Shown here: positions 1-9,927 of the stretch, one piece after another | Position numbering within the stretch: the stretch's first letter is position 1 | Layout: the number at the start of each line of letters is the position of its first letter | Assembly (NCBI GenBank): GCA_943735955.1 | Contig: OX030958.1 | Coordinates: forward strand, 802,001 to 866,000 | Source: Piscicola geometra | Lineage: Eukaryota > Annelida > Clitellata > Hirudinida > Piscicolidae | Reading direction: 5' to 3' | Length of the DNA: 64,000 nucleotides | The notes under the pieces: generated by a model | Told to the model about the DNA's origin: nothing | The model's input: only the letters and a program-made list of their open reading frames with translations | Database searches by the model: none | Program-made: the position numbers and the translations under genes

Positions 1-945
1 TTTTTTCCTGGTATGCGTATAGTGTCCAGGATTCACTGGCGTAAAGGAGAGTGCTCAGAACACATGCCTTGTACACAGCTATCTTTGTCTTTATTGTCAG
101 CATCTTGTTGCACCAAACTCTTAGTGACAGTCTGGCAAAGGTTGTCGAAGCTTTGCCGATCCTCTGGTTCAGTTCTGCAACTAGTGAGAAGTCATCAGTG
201 ATTGTCGAACCAAGGTAGGTAAACTGGCTGACGACTTCCAGAGCATAGTTGTTGATAGTGATGTGAGGTCGTTCTGCGTGCTGTGCCATCACCTGTGTTT
301 TCTTGAGGCTGATTTGTAGGCTAAACTCCTCGCATGCCTTGGAAAACCTGTCGAGCAGTCTTTGCAGTTCTGCTTCAGTGTGGGTGACCAGTGCTGCATC
401 ATCCGCAAACAGCATGTCTCTTATCGTCACTTTTCGTGTTTTGCCTTCAGACGAGCCAGGTTGAAAAGACTGCCGTCTGATCGGGAGTGAAGATATACAC
501 CTTCTGTTGATGCTCCAAAGGCACGTTTCAGCATAACAGCGCTTTTGTTCACTTCGTGAAGGGCGCTATACAAATAATTAGTGATTGATTGATTGATTGA
601 AGATGCTGAAGAGAGTGAGAGCAAGGACGCCAATTCGGATTTCAAAAGTACTCGATGCAGAACCATCAGACTGCACAGGTCTTCCATACTTTCATGGAAC
701 AACTGTTTTACGCTCATAGGCAGCCATTTTTTTTCGAATGATAAAAAGTCCATCCTTGCTGACAAGATCAAACGCTTTGGTCAGATCTATGAAAGCTAGG
801 AAAAGGGGTTTGTGTTGTTATCTGCCTTTTTCTTGCAGTTGTCTGAGTGTGAAGATCATATCTATAGTTGACCTTTCTGCGCGAAACCCAGCTTGTGATT
901 CTGAAAACACCCTATCAGCAATTTTCTGTATTCTTCTCAGGACTT
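1..945 (-). pseudogene. LINE reverse transcriptase fragment, decayed
   Basis: Read on the minus strand this is the central and C-terminal part of a non-LTR retrotransposon reverse transcriptase, cut by the window start. The catalytic FADD box is at about 398-409 (reading RDMLFADDAALV). Further upstream in coding sense the sequence reads like SQAGFRAERSTIDMIF and GASTEGVYLHSRSDG, both almost identical to the second copy at 52,609-53,190. The frame is broken by frameshifts, by a deletion around 625-650 and by a short repeat inserted at about 535-600, so it is dead. It belongs to the jockey/CR1-like group of LINEs by sequence style; the exact clade is inference. Confidence 0.85.
535..600. repeat. 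Short dispersed GCGCTATACAAAT repeat inside the LINE
   Basis: The stretch from AGCGCTTTTGTTCAC through GGGCGCTATACAAAT to a (TTGA)n end interrupts the LINE reading frame. The same sequence recurs at 32,445-32,510, and the opposite end (ATTTCTATAGCGCTTTTTGG style) recurs at 6,805-6,860 and 32,850-32,920. It looks like a small hairpin-ended mobile repeat. Confidence 0.6.
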
Positions 946-1122
946 ACAGTCTTACAGTAAGTAACAGAAGAAATATCACTTTGTGAAGAAACTTTAGAAA
1001 AGGTTCAAAACAATTAAATCACTCTCATATGTATTTCTAACGCAAATGAAACGCATAAGCTGGTCACGAACGAAACTGGAGCACCGTGAGAAGAAAGAGC
1101 TTCCAAATCAAAATACAGCATA

Positions 1123-2012
1123 TAGGGGAGACCGGGGCAAGATGACCTGGTTAACGATTTATGTCGTTTTGTTATTTTATTTTTGAAGATAAAAAACTAT
1201 TTTTTCCATTAACTGTTAGAGCATTTATTTGTTGTAATAAATACATCAACATTTATTTTTAAAAATAAATTTAACTAAGGAATAATTGTATTTTTCTACA
1301 ACTTTACTAAATTTTCCTCTTGCCCCAGTATCGGGGCAAAATGACAACGCTGTAAAAAGTCTAAAATTTAAATCTTTTGAATATTTTACATGGTTAAACA
1401 AATTATAACAATGTTCTTAAATTTTAAAAATATCAAATAAAATAAAATAAATTGTATTATCATGAAAATAGGATGAAATCTAGACATCCGTAATTATTTA
1501 TAATTCAAAGAATCAATTCATTGCGGTAATTTCTTAATTTATAATAATTAACTTATAATCAAGCAGCACAAAAGCTTCAGTATCATAATCATATTATTTT
1601 TGAAAACTCTGAAAAACGAGTCAAGATGACGAGCATGTTATCTTGCCCCGAACTGCTTAATTACAAATTTTCGTTTTTATTGTCATGTATGAAATCAACT
1701 AATTGACAACTATTAATGCTAATAAGTAGTATTATAAATAAACTACTGATAAATATTTTATTCAAACGAAATATTTTACCACCATTGTTACCTATTTCTG
1801 CAGCAGATCTTATTTAAACGAGCATAAAAGTAACAACGGGACCATGGAAAACAATTAAAGCTTCCAACTAAAACAAAAATAGTGATTTCAGCGTTTGCAT
1901 AACATTATTTAAAGAAAGGGAGGTAGGAGAGCCAGTAGTGTTTGTTTCATGCTTTTAACTAGTGAAAGACTGAAAATATAAGACATTCGTCATCTTGCCC
2001 CGGTCTTACCTA
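1123..2012. mobile_element. MITE with GACCGGGGCAAGATGAC inverted ends
   Basis: The left end carries GACCGGGGCAAGATGAC (from 1,123) and the right end its reverse complement (1,989-2,012). The interior is AT-rich with no coding sequence, but includes further internal copies of the TTGCCCC and CAAGATGAC words near 1,318-1,345 and 1,620-1,650. A truncated second copy lies at 36,630-36,975. This is consistent with a non-autonomous DNA transposon; the superfamily is not assigned. Confidence 0.75.
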
Positions 2013-2359
2013 CTCTTCAATCCAGCTTTAATAAGCGTTCCAATAATTTCAAAAAAGCATTAAAATGACTATTTAATGAGTATAAAAGGATTTTAAATGT
2101 TTTGTTACAAGTTTCTATATACTTTAAAAAAAGTAAAAGTTGAAAAAAAATTTACAATTCTTTTATTAATTAAATTACAAAAGATTATTTTTAAATCCAG
2201 AGAAACTATGAAAATCACATGAACTAGAATTTTTTAAACTTCAATTGATCATCAACCTAAGAGGCTTGATTTCAATTAACTTATAGCAGCTAGGCATTTG
2301 AAAACAATGAAGGATTTTAGAATAACATAAGAAAATTGAATTGGTAAGGACTAGAGGTC

Positions 2360-3610
2360 AGACATGGTAGATTTTTCATACCCGGTCCCATCCCGTTCCC
2401 TAAATTTTTTTCCCGTTCCGTTCCCAATGGGCCATTAAAATTTTAATTCCCGTCCCATTCCCGCAACTCGATGCCCAGTCCCGACCCGTCCCGAAACTTT
2501 TTGAAAAAAATTTGTTTTTTCATTCGTTTGCGCTGCCGTGTTCACCGATCCCACATTTGCTAGTCTTAAAATTTCTTAAAATGTATTATTTGAAAGCCAG
2601 AGAATATTTCTTTAAAAAAAGAAAAAACACGATTTAAGTTTCAAATATTTATTGAAATGAAATTATTAAAATTAGTCATTTTTTAAGTAATTCAATCAAG
2701 TCTTTATTGTTTTTCACACGGGTTAAACCGTCAAGAGTTTTAGCTTTCAAATTAGGTGATATTGGGTCTGAAGTTAAACGACAACATATTGAAAAATTTT
2801 GTTCACTGGGAATAGAACTTGCAGGTATACTAAATAAAATTTTGGCAACTTCTTGTAGTATTGAAAAGTTGTTAATTTTACTCCAATAGATTTAACATCT
2901 TTATAATCTTCAATTTTGGTGGGACGTAGTTGTGAATATTTGTACAATTCATTCTTTTCTGAATTTTGTTCCTCGTTCATTATTATTAATTCTTCAATAA
3001 TTTTAGAAATATGTTTTTTGACAACATTCTTATTCTTCACAACTGCAAAATAAAATTATTTGTACAATTTGATAGTATACAAATTGTATTCTAATTTTTA
3101 TGTTATAAAAACAAACATAATAGTTCTAAATAACCATAATTTGATTTTTTCTCAACGGCAATGCAGCTTGGTCTGGCTGTACAAAATGGAATTGAATTTT
3201 CTCTTATGAATTTTTTTGTATTTATTTCTTTTTCTATCCCAAACTCTTTTCTTAATATTCTTTTATACTGGGGATGCTACAGACATGCTGCCATAGGCAT
3301 AAGATCAATGGGCATCATTTCTTTTGACATTGCCAATGCAATGGTGGCTTCGTTACACGTCTCTATTGCATTTAATGTTTATTTTCAGTACGGAGTATCA
3401 ATGATATAGAAATTTCCAGACTTAAGAGCTTGCTGAAGAATAATTGTTGAAGAATCCATTCCCAATAACTTTTATTCCCGTGTTCCCGTCTCTGATTCGA
3501 ATGTTGATTTCCGTTCCCGCCTCAAAATCCTTTTCTCGGTTCCCGACTTTTCCCGTTTTGAAATTAATCTTCATTCCCGTTCCCGCGAGAGTCCCGAGTG
3601 ACCAAAAAAA
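2360..3610 (-). pseudogene. hAT transposase remnant between CCCGTTCCCG-rich ends
   Basis: On the minus strand 2,684-2,890 reads as a hAT C-terminal dimerisation domain (LFSIPASSIPSEQNFSI, then LTSDPISPNLKAKTLDGLTR), preceded in coding sense by further transposase-like residues from about 3,420 (SKEMMPIDLMPMAACL). Stops and frame changes show it is dead. Both flanks (2,380-2,500 and 3,460-3,605) are strongly enriched in CCCGTTCCCG words on the same strand; whether these are true element ends is unclear. Confidence 0.65.
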
Positions 3611-4617
3611 CTATAGATCAGAAAAAATATTTTTATGTCAACAAATCTTTTGACAAGTTTTTACAAATAAAAAAGTTTGTTTTTTTCTAAATGACTTTTA
3701 AAATAAACCTAAACTGATTCATATTTTTTGAAAACAAAGCAATAAATGACTGGAACATTTGTGGAATACACGTGTCTTCAAAATTGGAGTTACTAGAACA
3801 TAGCGACAAGCGAAACACAAGTAAATAGAATTGCAGCATACATATTCACGCATACAACTTCCTCCATTTCTTTATCCAATGCTTCTTTAATCATAATTTA
3901 TTCGTAACGATATTTTCATAAATAGACCTTTTCTTCTAACAAAAAATGCTTCAAGCCAGTTTCAACAGCGTCAACAGACGTAGCAACAGAATTAATAATA
4001 GCAGAACTAATAGAATAAATAGCTTGAGACACTTTATTGAGCACTTTATTCATGCAATAGGGCACTATATATTCATTTCTTGTTCGAATAACTTCATTAT
4101 TTAACAACATAATAATAGGAATTTTTTCACAACTTTATATATAAAATTATCAGTTTCACACACTTTTCATACAATTTGAAAAATACTTTGAATTTGAAAA
4201 CTGGAAATCGTAGTGAGAGGTCAGAAATCCACCGACCGTTGCAGGTCTGTGTCACGGATCTCTGGGCCTTTGATTGAAACGGTAAAAAAATTATTCAAAA
4301 TCACTTAATTTTATTATAAAACATCAAACACCCATGAAAAGAATAAATGCGTGCAAATATCCAGTGATGGGCATAGTTTAACTAAATAGTTGCAAACTAA
4401 CAGTTTAACTACTTTTTTTGTAGTTTCCTGCATAGTTTAACTAAAAAAATATAGTTTAGTTAAAATGACAGTTTAACTAAAATATTTTCGTTGCCAACTA
4501 AATAGTTTAACTGAAATATTTCAGTTGCCAACTAAATAGTTTAACTAAAATATTTTAGTTGCCAACTAAATAGTTTAACTGAAATATTTTAGTTGGTTCT
4601 TTTTTTTAAATATGAAT

Positions 4618-4806
4618 TTTAGACAGTTGAAGATTATGTCAGCAGTCTGTTGGCATATCCAGTAGTTGCAGAGACATTCTGCAAAAGCATTGCCACACTG
4701 CCCAGTTCATCTGCTGTTGAAAGATTATTCAGCGTTGCTTCGCAAATTTTGAGTGCGCGCCGCTGTTGGATGTCGGATGAAACTTTAGATAGTTTTCGTT
4801 CAGTCT
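4618..4806 (+). pseudogene. hAT transposase C-terminal dimerisation domain
   Basis: The plus strand reads DYVSSLLAYPVVAETFCKSI followed by SSSAVERLFSVASQILSARR and CWMSDETLDSFRS before a stop. The serine-alanine-valine-glutamate-arginine-leucine-phenylalanine-serine core is the hallmark of the hAT family C-terminal domain. Only this last part of a transposase remains, so the copy is non-autonomous. Confidence 0.85.
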
Positions 4807-4860
4807 AGGATTAAATGAGTGTACTGTATAAAGTTAAACTGACAATATAAGTCTAAAAGT

Positions 4861-4931
4861 TGGCTGAGATGATAAGTCGTTGAGCCTGCATCTTAAGGTC
4901 GCCAGTTCGAACCCTTGTTGAGCCAACGTTA
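4861..4931 (+). repeat. tRNA-derived SINE head
   Basis: The sequence contains an A-box-like TGGCTGAGATGATAAG and a B-box-like CCAGTTCGAACCC about 35 bases apart. The outermost bases GTTGGCT and AGCCAAC are complementary. The D and T stems do not fold well, so this is not a working tRNA. The B-box part matches the SINE at 48,290-48,432 read on the minus strand. Confidence 0.55.
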
Positions 4932-5014
4932 ACCCACAGAAAAGCATGGGAGATGACAAACAGATTGTTGAAATATAGTTTTAAAAAAAAAGATTCTGAA
5001 CTCAAGAAATGTTT

Positions 5015-5245
5015 GTTGAAATTGGAAAACTTATTTTAAAAACCCTATTGCCTAAAAGCAAAAAAAATGAAAATTACCAATTAAAAAAATAGAATATTTC
5101 TTTGTATTTTTTTATTTAGTTTTAATACATTTTTAGTGAAAAATGTGTTTATTTTTCAAAACCTCTCACCAAAGGAAACCTCTCATAAGGACAAATTATT
5201 GTGACCCGAGCACTGTCATTACCAGAGAAGTTTTACTGAATAACT
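5015..5245 (+). mobile_element. Tigger (pogo) element 3' end fragment
   Basis: It matches, on the opposite strand, the 3' part and terminal repeat of the Tigger element at 56,230-56,460: shared words include GGAAAACTTATT, ATTTAGTTTTAATA, CCTCTCACCAAA and AGAAGTTTTACTG. It is nested inside the hAT element. Confidence 0.6.
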
Positions 5246-5321
5246 ATTATTTAAACTACTTATTTTTAGTTGGCAAATAGTTATAGTTCAACTACAAATA
5301 TTTGATTAGTTGCCCATCACT

Positions 5322-6480
5322 GTTGACAATCACTGCTAATATCACTGACGCCACTTCATTCACATGCAATTAAGGCAGTGGTCTTATACAAGCCAGACAC
5401 TTTTTCATTATTTCTGTGAACCATTCATAAAAAAAATATTTAAAAAAATAATTGATTACTTAGAAGGGAAAAATATTTTTCACTTTCAAATGTAAACAAT
5501 TAATTTAGACCCTGGTTAGGGAGGAGCATAAACAGAAAGAAATCTAAAACTTGGAAAATGGTTGAGTCCAATTTGTTGATGATTATTTAATATTGGAAGT
5601 TGGTACTTATTATAAAAATGACCCCCTAAAGATTTTTTAACAACTAAAATGAATTGTTAATAATGACCCTAACCCTCAAGCTGAACCCTTTATCAACGTA
5701 ACTCTACCTATTTGTTGGTGGTGTTAGATTATTTAATAATACCCCTTTTTGGTGGAAGGCAATGGTACAGTTTCCTGCTCTTTCAACTAAGTCTGCTATT
5801 TTCCGCTCCTGCTTAGTGGCAAAAGCCTAAGGACTATGTTTATTCTTCAACGGCAAAGTACTTTCGTACGTTGAAACATTTTTATAGATTCGATAAAGTG
5901 TCATAAAGTTCAAGCCATTTCAGGCAGAAACACATCGGATTGAACGTCGAGTTTCCTTGACAGTTTCCACTTCATGGTTTGAAACACCTGATTTCGAGCG
6001 AATTTGACCGTTTTTTCCACATATAATTCATTATATTACCTGAAAGTGATTAAACAACATCAGATTGGGATGTCGTTAAACGGTTTGTTACCAACAACCC
6101 CAGTAAATGAAAAGTTTAAATATCTAAAAAATGAAAGTACTAACCAAGAAAGATGAAAAATTTCAATAAAACTGTTGAAATGTTTAAAAAATGTGTTTTT
6201 CTAGTTAATAAAATGTTTAACATTTTCCATTTTGTGTTTTTTTTCAATCGCAGGTAGGGGGCGTTATTTTTGACATAGGTTTTTTATTTTGGTTCTAAAC
6301 TTCTTGTATTATTAGTTTTAATTATGGCTGAAGTGGACGCTTGGAAATGTTGAAATCGATGATTATGCTCCCTTCCTATCATAAGGTTATTTCATGATTA
6401 TATCATAATACAAAATATTACAAATTTTAATTGGTAGTTCACTAATCAATAATGGCGAGTTGACCAAAAAATTTTAAGTG
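5322..6480. other. AT-rich stretch without recognisable features
   Basis: No reading frame, tandem repeat or known element end is recognised here. There is a TTAATAAT-rich patch near 5,580-5,750, but nothing assignable. Confidence 0.4.
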
Positions 6481-6800
6481 TTCAAAAGCTTAAATATTTT
6501 GATCGAAATTAACAGTAAGATTATAAATTTTGGTAAAAAATTAATCGTGTTTTATCGCAATGTAGCATGAGCTAATTTTAAATTAGCTTAAATAGTATTT
6601 TCACTTTTTTCACAAATGTAAAAGAAATTATTGAAGTTGTATCCCAATTCAGATATAAAACTAATCAAAATTGAAAAGACTAAAAACAATTTAGCAATGA
6701 TTCTGAATTTTAATTTTATACATCTAATTTGAGCCAGTTACTCATGCACACAGGCTTTTCTACATTAGTTGGATTTTCAAAAAACTCTTTTCTTGCTAAC
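6430..6800 (-). pseudogene. hAT element fragment (ATTAATCG-ended family)
   Basis: On the minus strand 6,700-6,800 reads NPTNVEKPVCMSNWLKLDV, the end of the same hAT transposase family seen more fully at 19,985-20,228 and 35,780-35,990. The adjacent AT-rich sequence with ATTAATCGTGTTTTATCGC matches the untranslated tail of those copies. A likely opposite end of this family is at 8,580-8,706. Confidence 0.6.
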
Positions 6801-6884
6801 TATCAATCAATCACAAATATTTCTATAGCGCTTTTTGGCTAATTCAAAAGCGCGTTCAAATAAACTTTGTGAATAAAACAGGTT

Positions 6885-7000
6885 TTTAGATTTTTATTTA
6901 GATTTAAGTTTTTAACATTATTAAATACTATATCCCAAACCGTTTATTCCACGAATTTATTTCATAAAATTTATTTGAGCGGCTGCCAAAATGACTAACT
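6885..7000 (-). repeat. Dispersed repeat CGCTCAAATAAATT family
   Basis: The reverse complement carries GGCAGCCGCTCAAATAAATT, then TGGAATAAACGGTTTGGG, matching the leading parts of 31,890-32,000 and 39,240-39,350. This copy lacks the exon-like segment present in the other two. Confidence 0.55.
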
Positions 7001-7234
7001 ATGTGACCTGACAAAAACATAACAACGAAAAAGAGTATTAAAAAAACAACTAATTTTTTAAATAGTGGAAACATATTTTCTATAGCGCAAGAAAAACATA
7101 ACACTGTGAATTCGATTTATTAAATTAACTGCGTTGAAATTGTTAATTGCGTTACCCTTTATTTACCGGAAAATTGTTTAGTTTAGTTTAGGGAGTTAAA
7201 ACCACGCAGATCTATTGACCTCTATAATGGTTAT

Positions 7235-8240
7235 AAAAAAAATAATAATAATAAATAAATAAATAAATATCTAATAATAATTATTATATAAAAATATATT
7301 TATTTATGTTTATGTATATAAATTATTTTTTACTATTATGTCATAGTCGCACTTATAGTTGTACATCATGGGATGGTTCTCCCAGTATTTATCTAATTTT
7401 ATTTTAAATTTCTCTGTATTTTCAGCTTTTACGATCTCATCAGGCAAGCTATTCCAAACTGTTACCACTCTATGTGTATAAAAAAAATTTCTTGTATTCT
7501 TTTGACACTGTTTTTTGGATAATTTTAGTGAATTTCCTCTTGATTGCGTTGTAACAAGTGTGAAAATATCTTCTGTTATTTTACTATCATATTTATTATT
7601 TTATAGGTTTCGATCATGTCCCCTCGAAGTCTTCGGTATTTTAATGTTGGTAACTTAATTACTTTAAGTCTATCGTTGTAAGTCTTGTCTTTTAGATTAG
7701 GTAGCATTTTTGTAGCCCTCCTTTGTACATTTTCTATGCAATCAATTTGATTTTTCAATGAAGGACTCCATACACTGCTAAGGTATTCTAGATGTGGCCT
7801 AAATATACCTTTAAATAATAATCTAAATGTTTTTATATCAATAAATTTAAACGTTCTTCTTATTAGCCCTAATAATTAGTTAGCTTTATTTACTAGTTTT
7901 TGTATGTGAATATGGAATTTTAAATTCTTGTCTATAATTACAGCAAGATCTTTTTCATACTCTATACTTTCTAAAACTAACTGACTTCCTTCATAATCCT
8001 GCATAGAATAAACTCTTTCTTTTTTTTATTTCTGTATATCTGCAATAGTTTATATTTATGTGGATGAAGTCTCAGGTCCCATTGTACACTCCATTCCACT
8101 ACTTTGTTTATATCTTCTTGTAGCCTTGTTTGGTCCTCTATTTCATTAATTTGTTGATATATTTTACAATCATCAGCGTACATAAATATATTTGAATTCA
8201 CTCTCTCTGGCAGATCGTTGATAAATAAAACAAACTTAAA
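7235..8240 (-). pseudogene. CR1/jockey-like LINE, 5'-truncated
   Basis: Minus-strand reading gives the reverse transcriptase core with the YADD catalytic box (FMYADDCKIYQQ, near 8,170-8,190), then WDLRLHPHKYKLL, and further downstream FRPHLEYLSSVWSPSLKNQ, CIENVQRRATKMLPNL and YRRLRGDMIETYKIIN. The 3' end runs into an A/T trinucleotide-tetranucleotide tail at 7,235-7,270, as expected for LINE 3' ends. Frameshifts and stops separate the segments. The 5' end is truncated at about 8,240, typical of incomplete target-primed reverse transcription. Confidence 0.85.
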
Positions 8241-8579
8241 ATAGATTAATTTATATATAGGGATAGATTGGTCAAATTTTGCCAGACTTTTTTGACTTCT
8301 AAAAATTGATAAGATATCACAGTAAAATAAGATTTTTCCTGGGGGGACACAACCTAGAACCCAGCACACATATTATATTTTCAGAGAATGGGTTGCTTTT
8401 TTGCTAGATAGAATTGAACCTCCTCTGATTCCATCACAAATTCAACGCTGTTTATAACCCAATTAACCAATATATACAATGAAATTTAAAACTCTTATTT
8501 TTGTAGAAATATGACATATTTATAAATAAAACTTCAATAGTTTTAATGAATTTGTAAAATAAAAATAAATAAAAACTAT

Positions 8580-8706
8580 TTTATACTAATGTCCAATTAG
8601 CTGATACCACATTGCATTAAAACACAATTAACTTTTGATTTAAATCTTTAATAGTTCAATTAACTTCGATTAACATTTAAAACTGTGGAACAGTTCTAGT
8701 ATTTAT
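8580..8706. repeat. hAT terminal fragment (ATTAATCG family)
   Basis: It reads, reversed, like the GTTCCACGATTAAACATTTT end found at 21,368 and contains repeated TTAATCGAAGTTAAT-like words. With 6,430-6,800 it may be the other end of one hAT copy later split by the LINE; this pairing is inference. Confidence 0.4.
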
Positions 8707-8849
8707 TAATTCACTAAAATATTTAATTGAATTATTTTATTTTATCAATTTTTAAAATTATTATTTCAATTATATGCAGAAATGTTTAATTGAAATGTTG
8801 ACAAAAACATTAGCCGTGTGATTAAATCATATACATTTATTTGTAAAAA

Positions 8850-8954
8850 TAATTTTCCTTTTACCCTAACCCTATCCCTAGTGATTTCTATCGACAATTC
8901 CGCCGTCTAGCTAGTCTGTGAAATATGACACATTTGCTTATTGGGTCAACAACT
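8850..8954 (+). repeat. 105-bp flanking direct repeat, left copy
   Basis: The 105 bases from TAATTTTCCTTTTACC to GGGTCAACAACT end exactly where the 5' LTR begins. They are identical to 13,521-13,625, which begins exactly where the 3' LTR ends. It is host-like sequence, not part of the LTR. Confidence 0.95.
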
Positions 8955-9081
8955 TGTAGCGGCCACATTGTGTACGATATGTACACAACCACTCCTAGGC
9001 GACCTTTGTCCCTAGCACCCTATATAAAGTCGTTATCGTGTAAATAAACTCTCTCTCGTGTTTCCTGAAATCCTAGTCGTA
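8955..9081 (+). repeat. 5' LTR
   Basis: The LTR runs from TGTAGCGGCCACATTG to CCTAGTCGTA, 127 bp. It includes a TATA-like CCTATATAAAG (about 9,021) and an AATAAA polyadenylation signal in GTAAATAAACTC (about 9,042), so it has its own promoter and poly(A) elements. The ends are TG...TA rather than the common TG...CA. Confidence 0.92.
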
Positions 9082-9084
9082 ACA

Positions 9085-9927
9085 ATTGGTGACCACGACG
9101 TGATAAAAGATATTTTTTTTAAAGTTACGTCAGAGGAGGAGACAAGGGCAGAGCAGACGCCGCAAGTAAGCTCTCTTAGCTTACCCGTTTTTTTCACAGC
9201 CAACCCAAGACTCTGGTTCTGCCACGTGGAAGCAATATTCCACACGCGCAAAGTGACAGCAGGCCTTACAAAGTACTCGTATGTGGTTGAGCACATACCT
9301 TTCCATGTTGCCGAACAGGTTCAAGACCTACTCGTGGAGGTGCCGTCGTCGTCGCCATACGAGACGCTGAAAAAGGCAATTCTTTACAGGTGCTGCCAGT
9401 CTGAGGCAAGCATGCTGAGAGCGTTATTTGGCGACCTGCAACCAGACGGCAGGCAACCCTCCCAGCTGCTTCGCCACATGAAGACCCTGCTGGGCAGCAA
9501 CCAAATGGACGAAGCCATCTTAAAGCAGCTATGGTTCGACAAAATGCCCACTCAGATTAAACCAATCCTGGCGGCTTCAATGAACATCCCACTAGCAGAA
9601 CTGGCGTTACAAGCAGACAGGATGGTGGAACTTCAACAAACCACCATCACACAAGTCTCAACGCCAACTCCACAAGCTTCAGCCCAAACCATGCCGGAGA
9701 TACATACGTGGCTTCAACAAATCACCACAAGTATGGCCACTTTAGCTGCTAACCAGAATCAACCACGAGGAAGAATTCGTTCAAACAGTCGACACAATTC
9801 ACCTCGTTCCAGAAGCCCGAACACCACGTCAGGCATGTGCTGGTATCACCAGACTTTTGGGAAACAGGCACGAAAATGCACACCACCATGCACTTTCGCT
9901 CATTTAAAAGGCAGGGCCGGACAGTAG
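9085..9927 (+). CDS. gag: Gypsy gag-like polyprotein
   Basis: The frame is open from inside the LTR to a TAG at 9,925-9,927. The protein has the layout of retrotransposon capsid proteins: [19 protein letters not shown] near the start, a helical capsid-like middle ([32 protein letters not shown]), an Arg/Ser-rich stretch ([17 protein letters not shown]) and a cysteine cluster [18 protein letters not shown] at the end that resembles a nucleic-acid-binding knuckle. There is no ATG between the primer binding site and the conserved region; the first in-frame ATG falls in the middle (SEASM). Initiation is therefore either non-AUG or not understood. The end overlaps pol by 91 bases, with the frameshift signal inside the overlap. 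It would package element RNA in cytoplasmic particles. Confidence 0.85.
   Translation: MGDHDVIKDIFFKVTSEEETRAEQTPQVSSLSLPVFFTANPRLWFCHVEAIFHTRKVTAGLTKYSYVVEHIPFHVAEQVQDLLVEVPSSSPYETLKKAILYRCCQSEASMLRALFGDLQPDGRQPSQLLRHMKTLLGSNQMDEAILKQLWFDKMPTQIKPILAASMNIPLAELALQADRMVELQQTTITQVSTPTPQASAQTMPEIHTWLQQITTSMATLAANQNQPRGRIRSNSRHNSPRSRSPNTTSGMCWYHQTFGKQARKCTPPCTFAHLKGRAGQ
9087..9104 (+). promoter_or_regulatory. Primer binding site of the Gypsy element
   Basis: TGGTGACCACGACGTGA lies five bases after the 5' LTR. The leading TGG pairs with a tRNA CCA end. The matching tRNA is not determined here. Confidence 0.75.

Larger units (their letters stand above)
4362..5321 (+). mobile_element. hAT-type element with CAGTGATGGGCA ends
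   Basis: The two ends are inverted copies of CAGTGATGGGCA (4,362 and 5,310-5,321). The left subterminal region has a tandem AACTAAATAGTTTAACTGAA-like repeat (about 4,480-4,600), as is common for transposase-binding regions of hAT elements. Inside lie a hAT dimerisation domain, a tRNA-derived SINE head and the end of a Tigger element. No convincing 8-bp target duplication is seen. A reverse-oriented relative is at 61,510-61,905. Confidence 0.7.

Noticed and set aside
4861..4931. A functional tRNA gene
   Set aside because: The A and B boxes are recognisable but the D and T arms do not pair and position 33 is not T; it matches a dispersed SINE.
8865..8882. Telomere-like CCCTAACCCTATCCCTAG
   Set aside because: Only two to three imperfect units, repeated at 13,536 simply because it is part of the 105-bp duplication.
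8850..9081. LTR of about 232 bp including the 105-bp flank
   Set aside because: The order is flank-LTR on the left and LTR-flank on the right, so the 105 bp cannot be part of the LTR.
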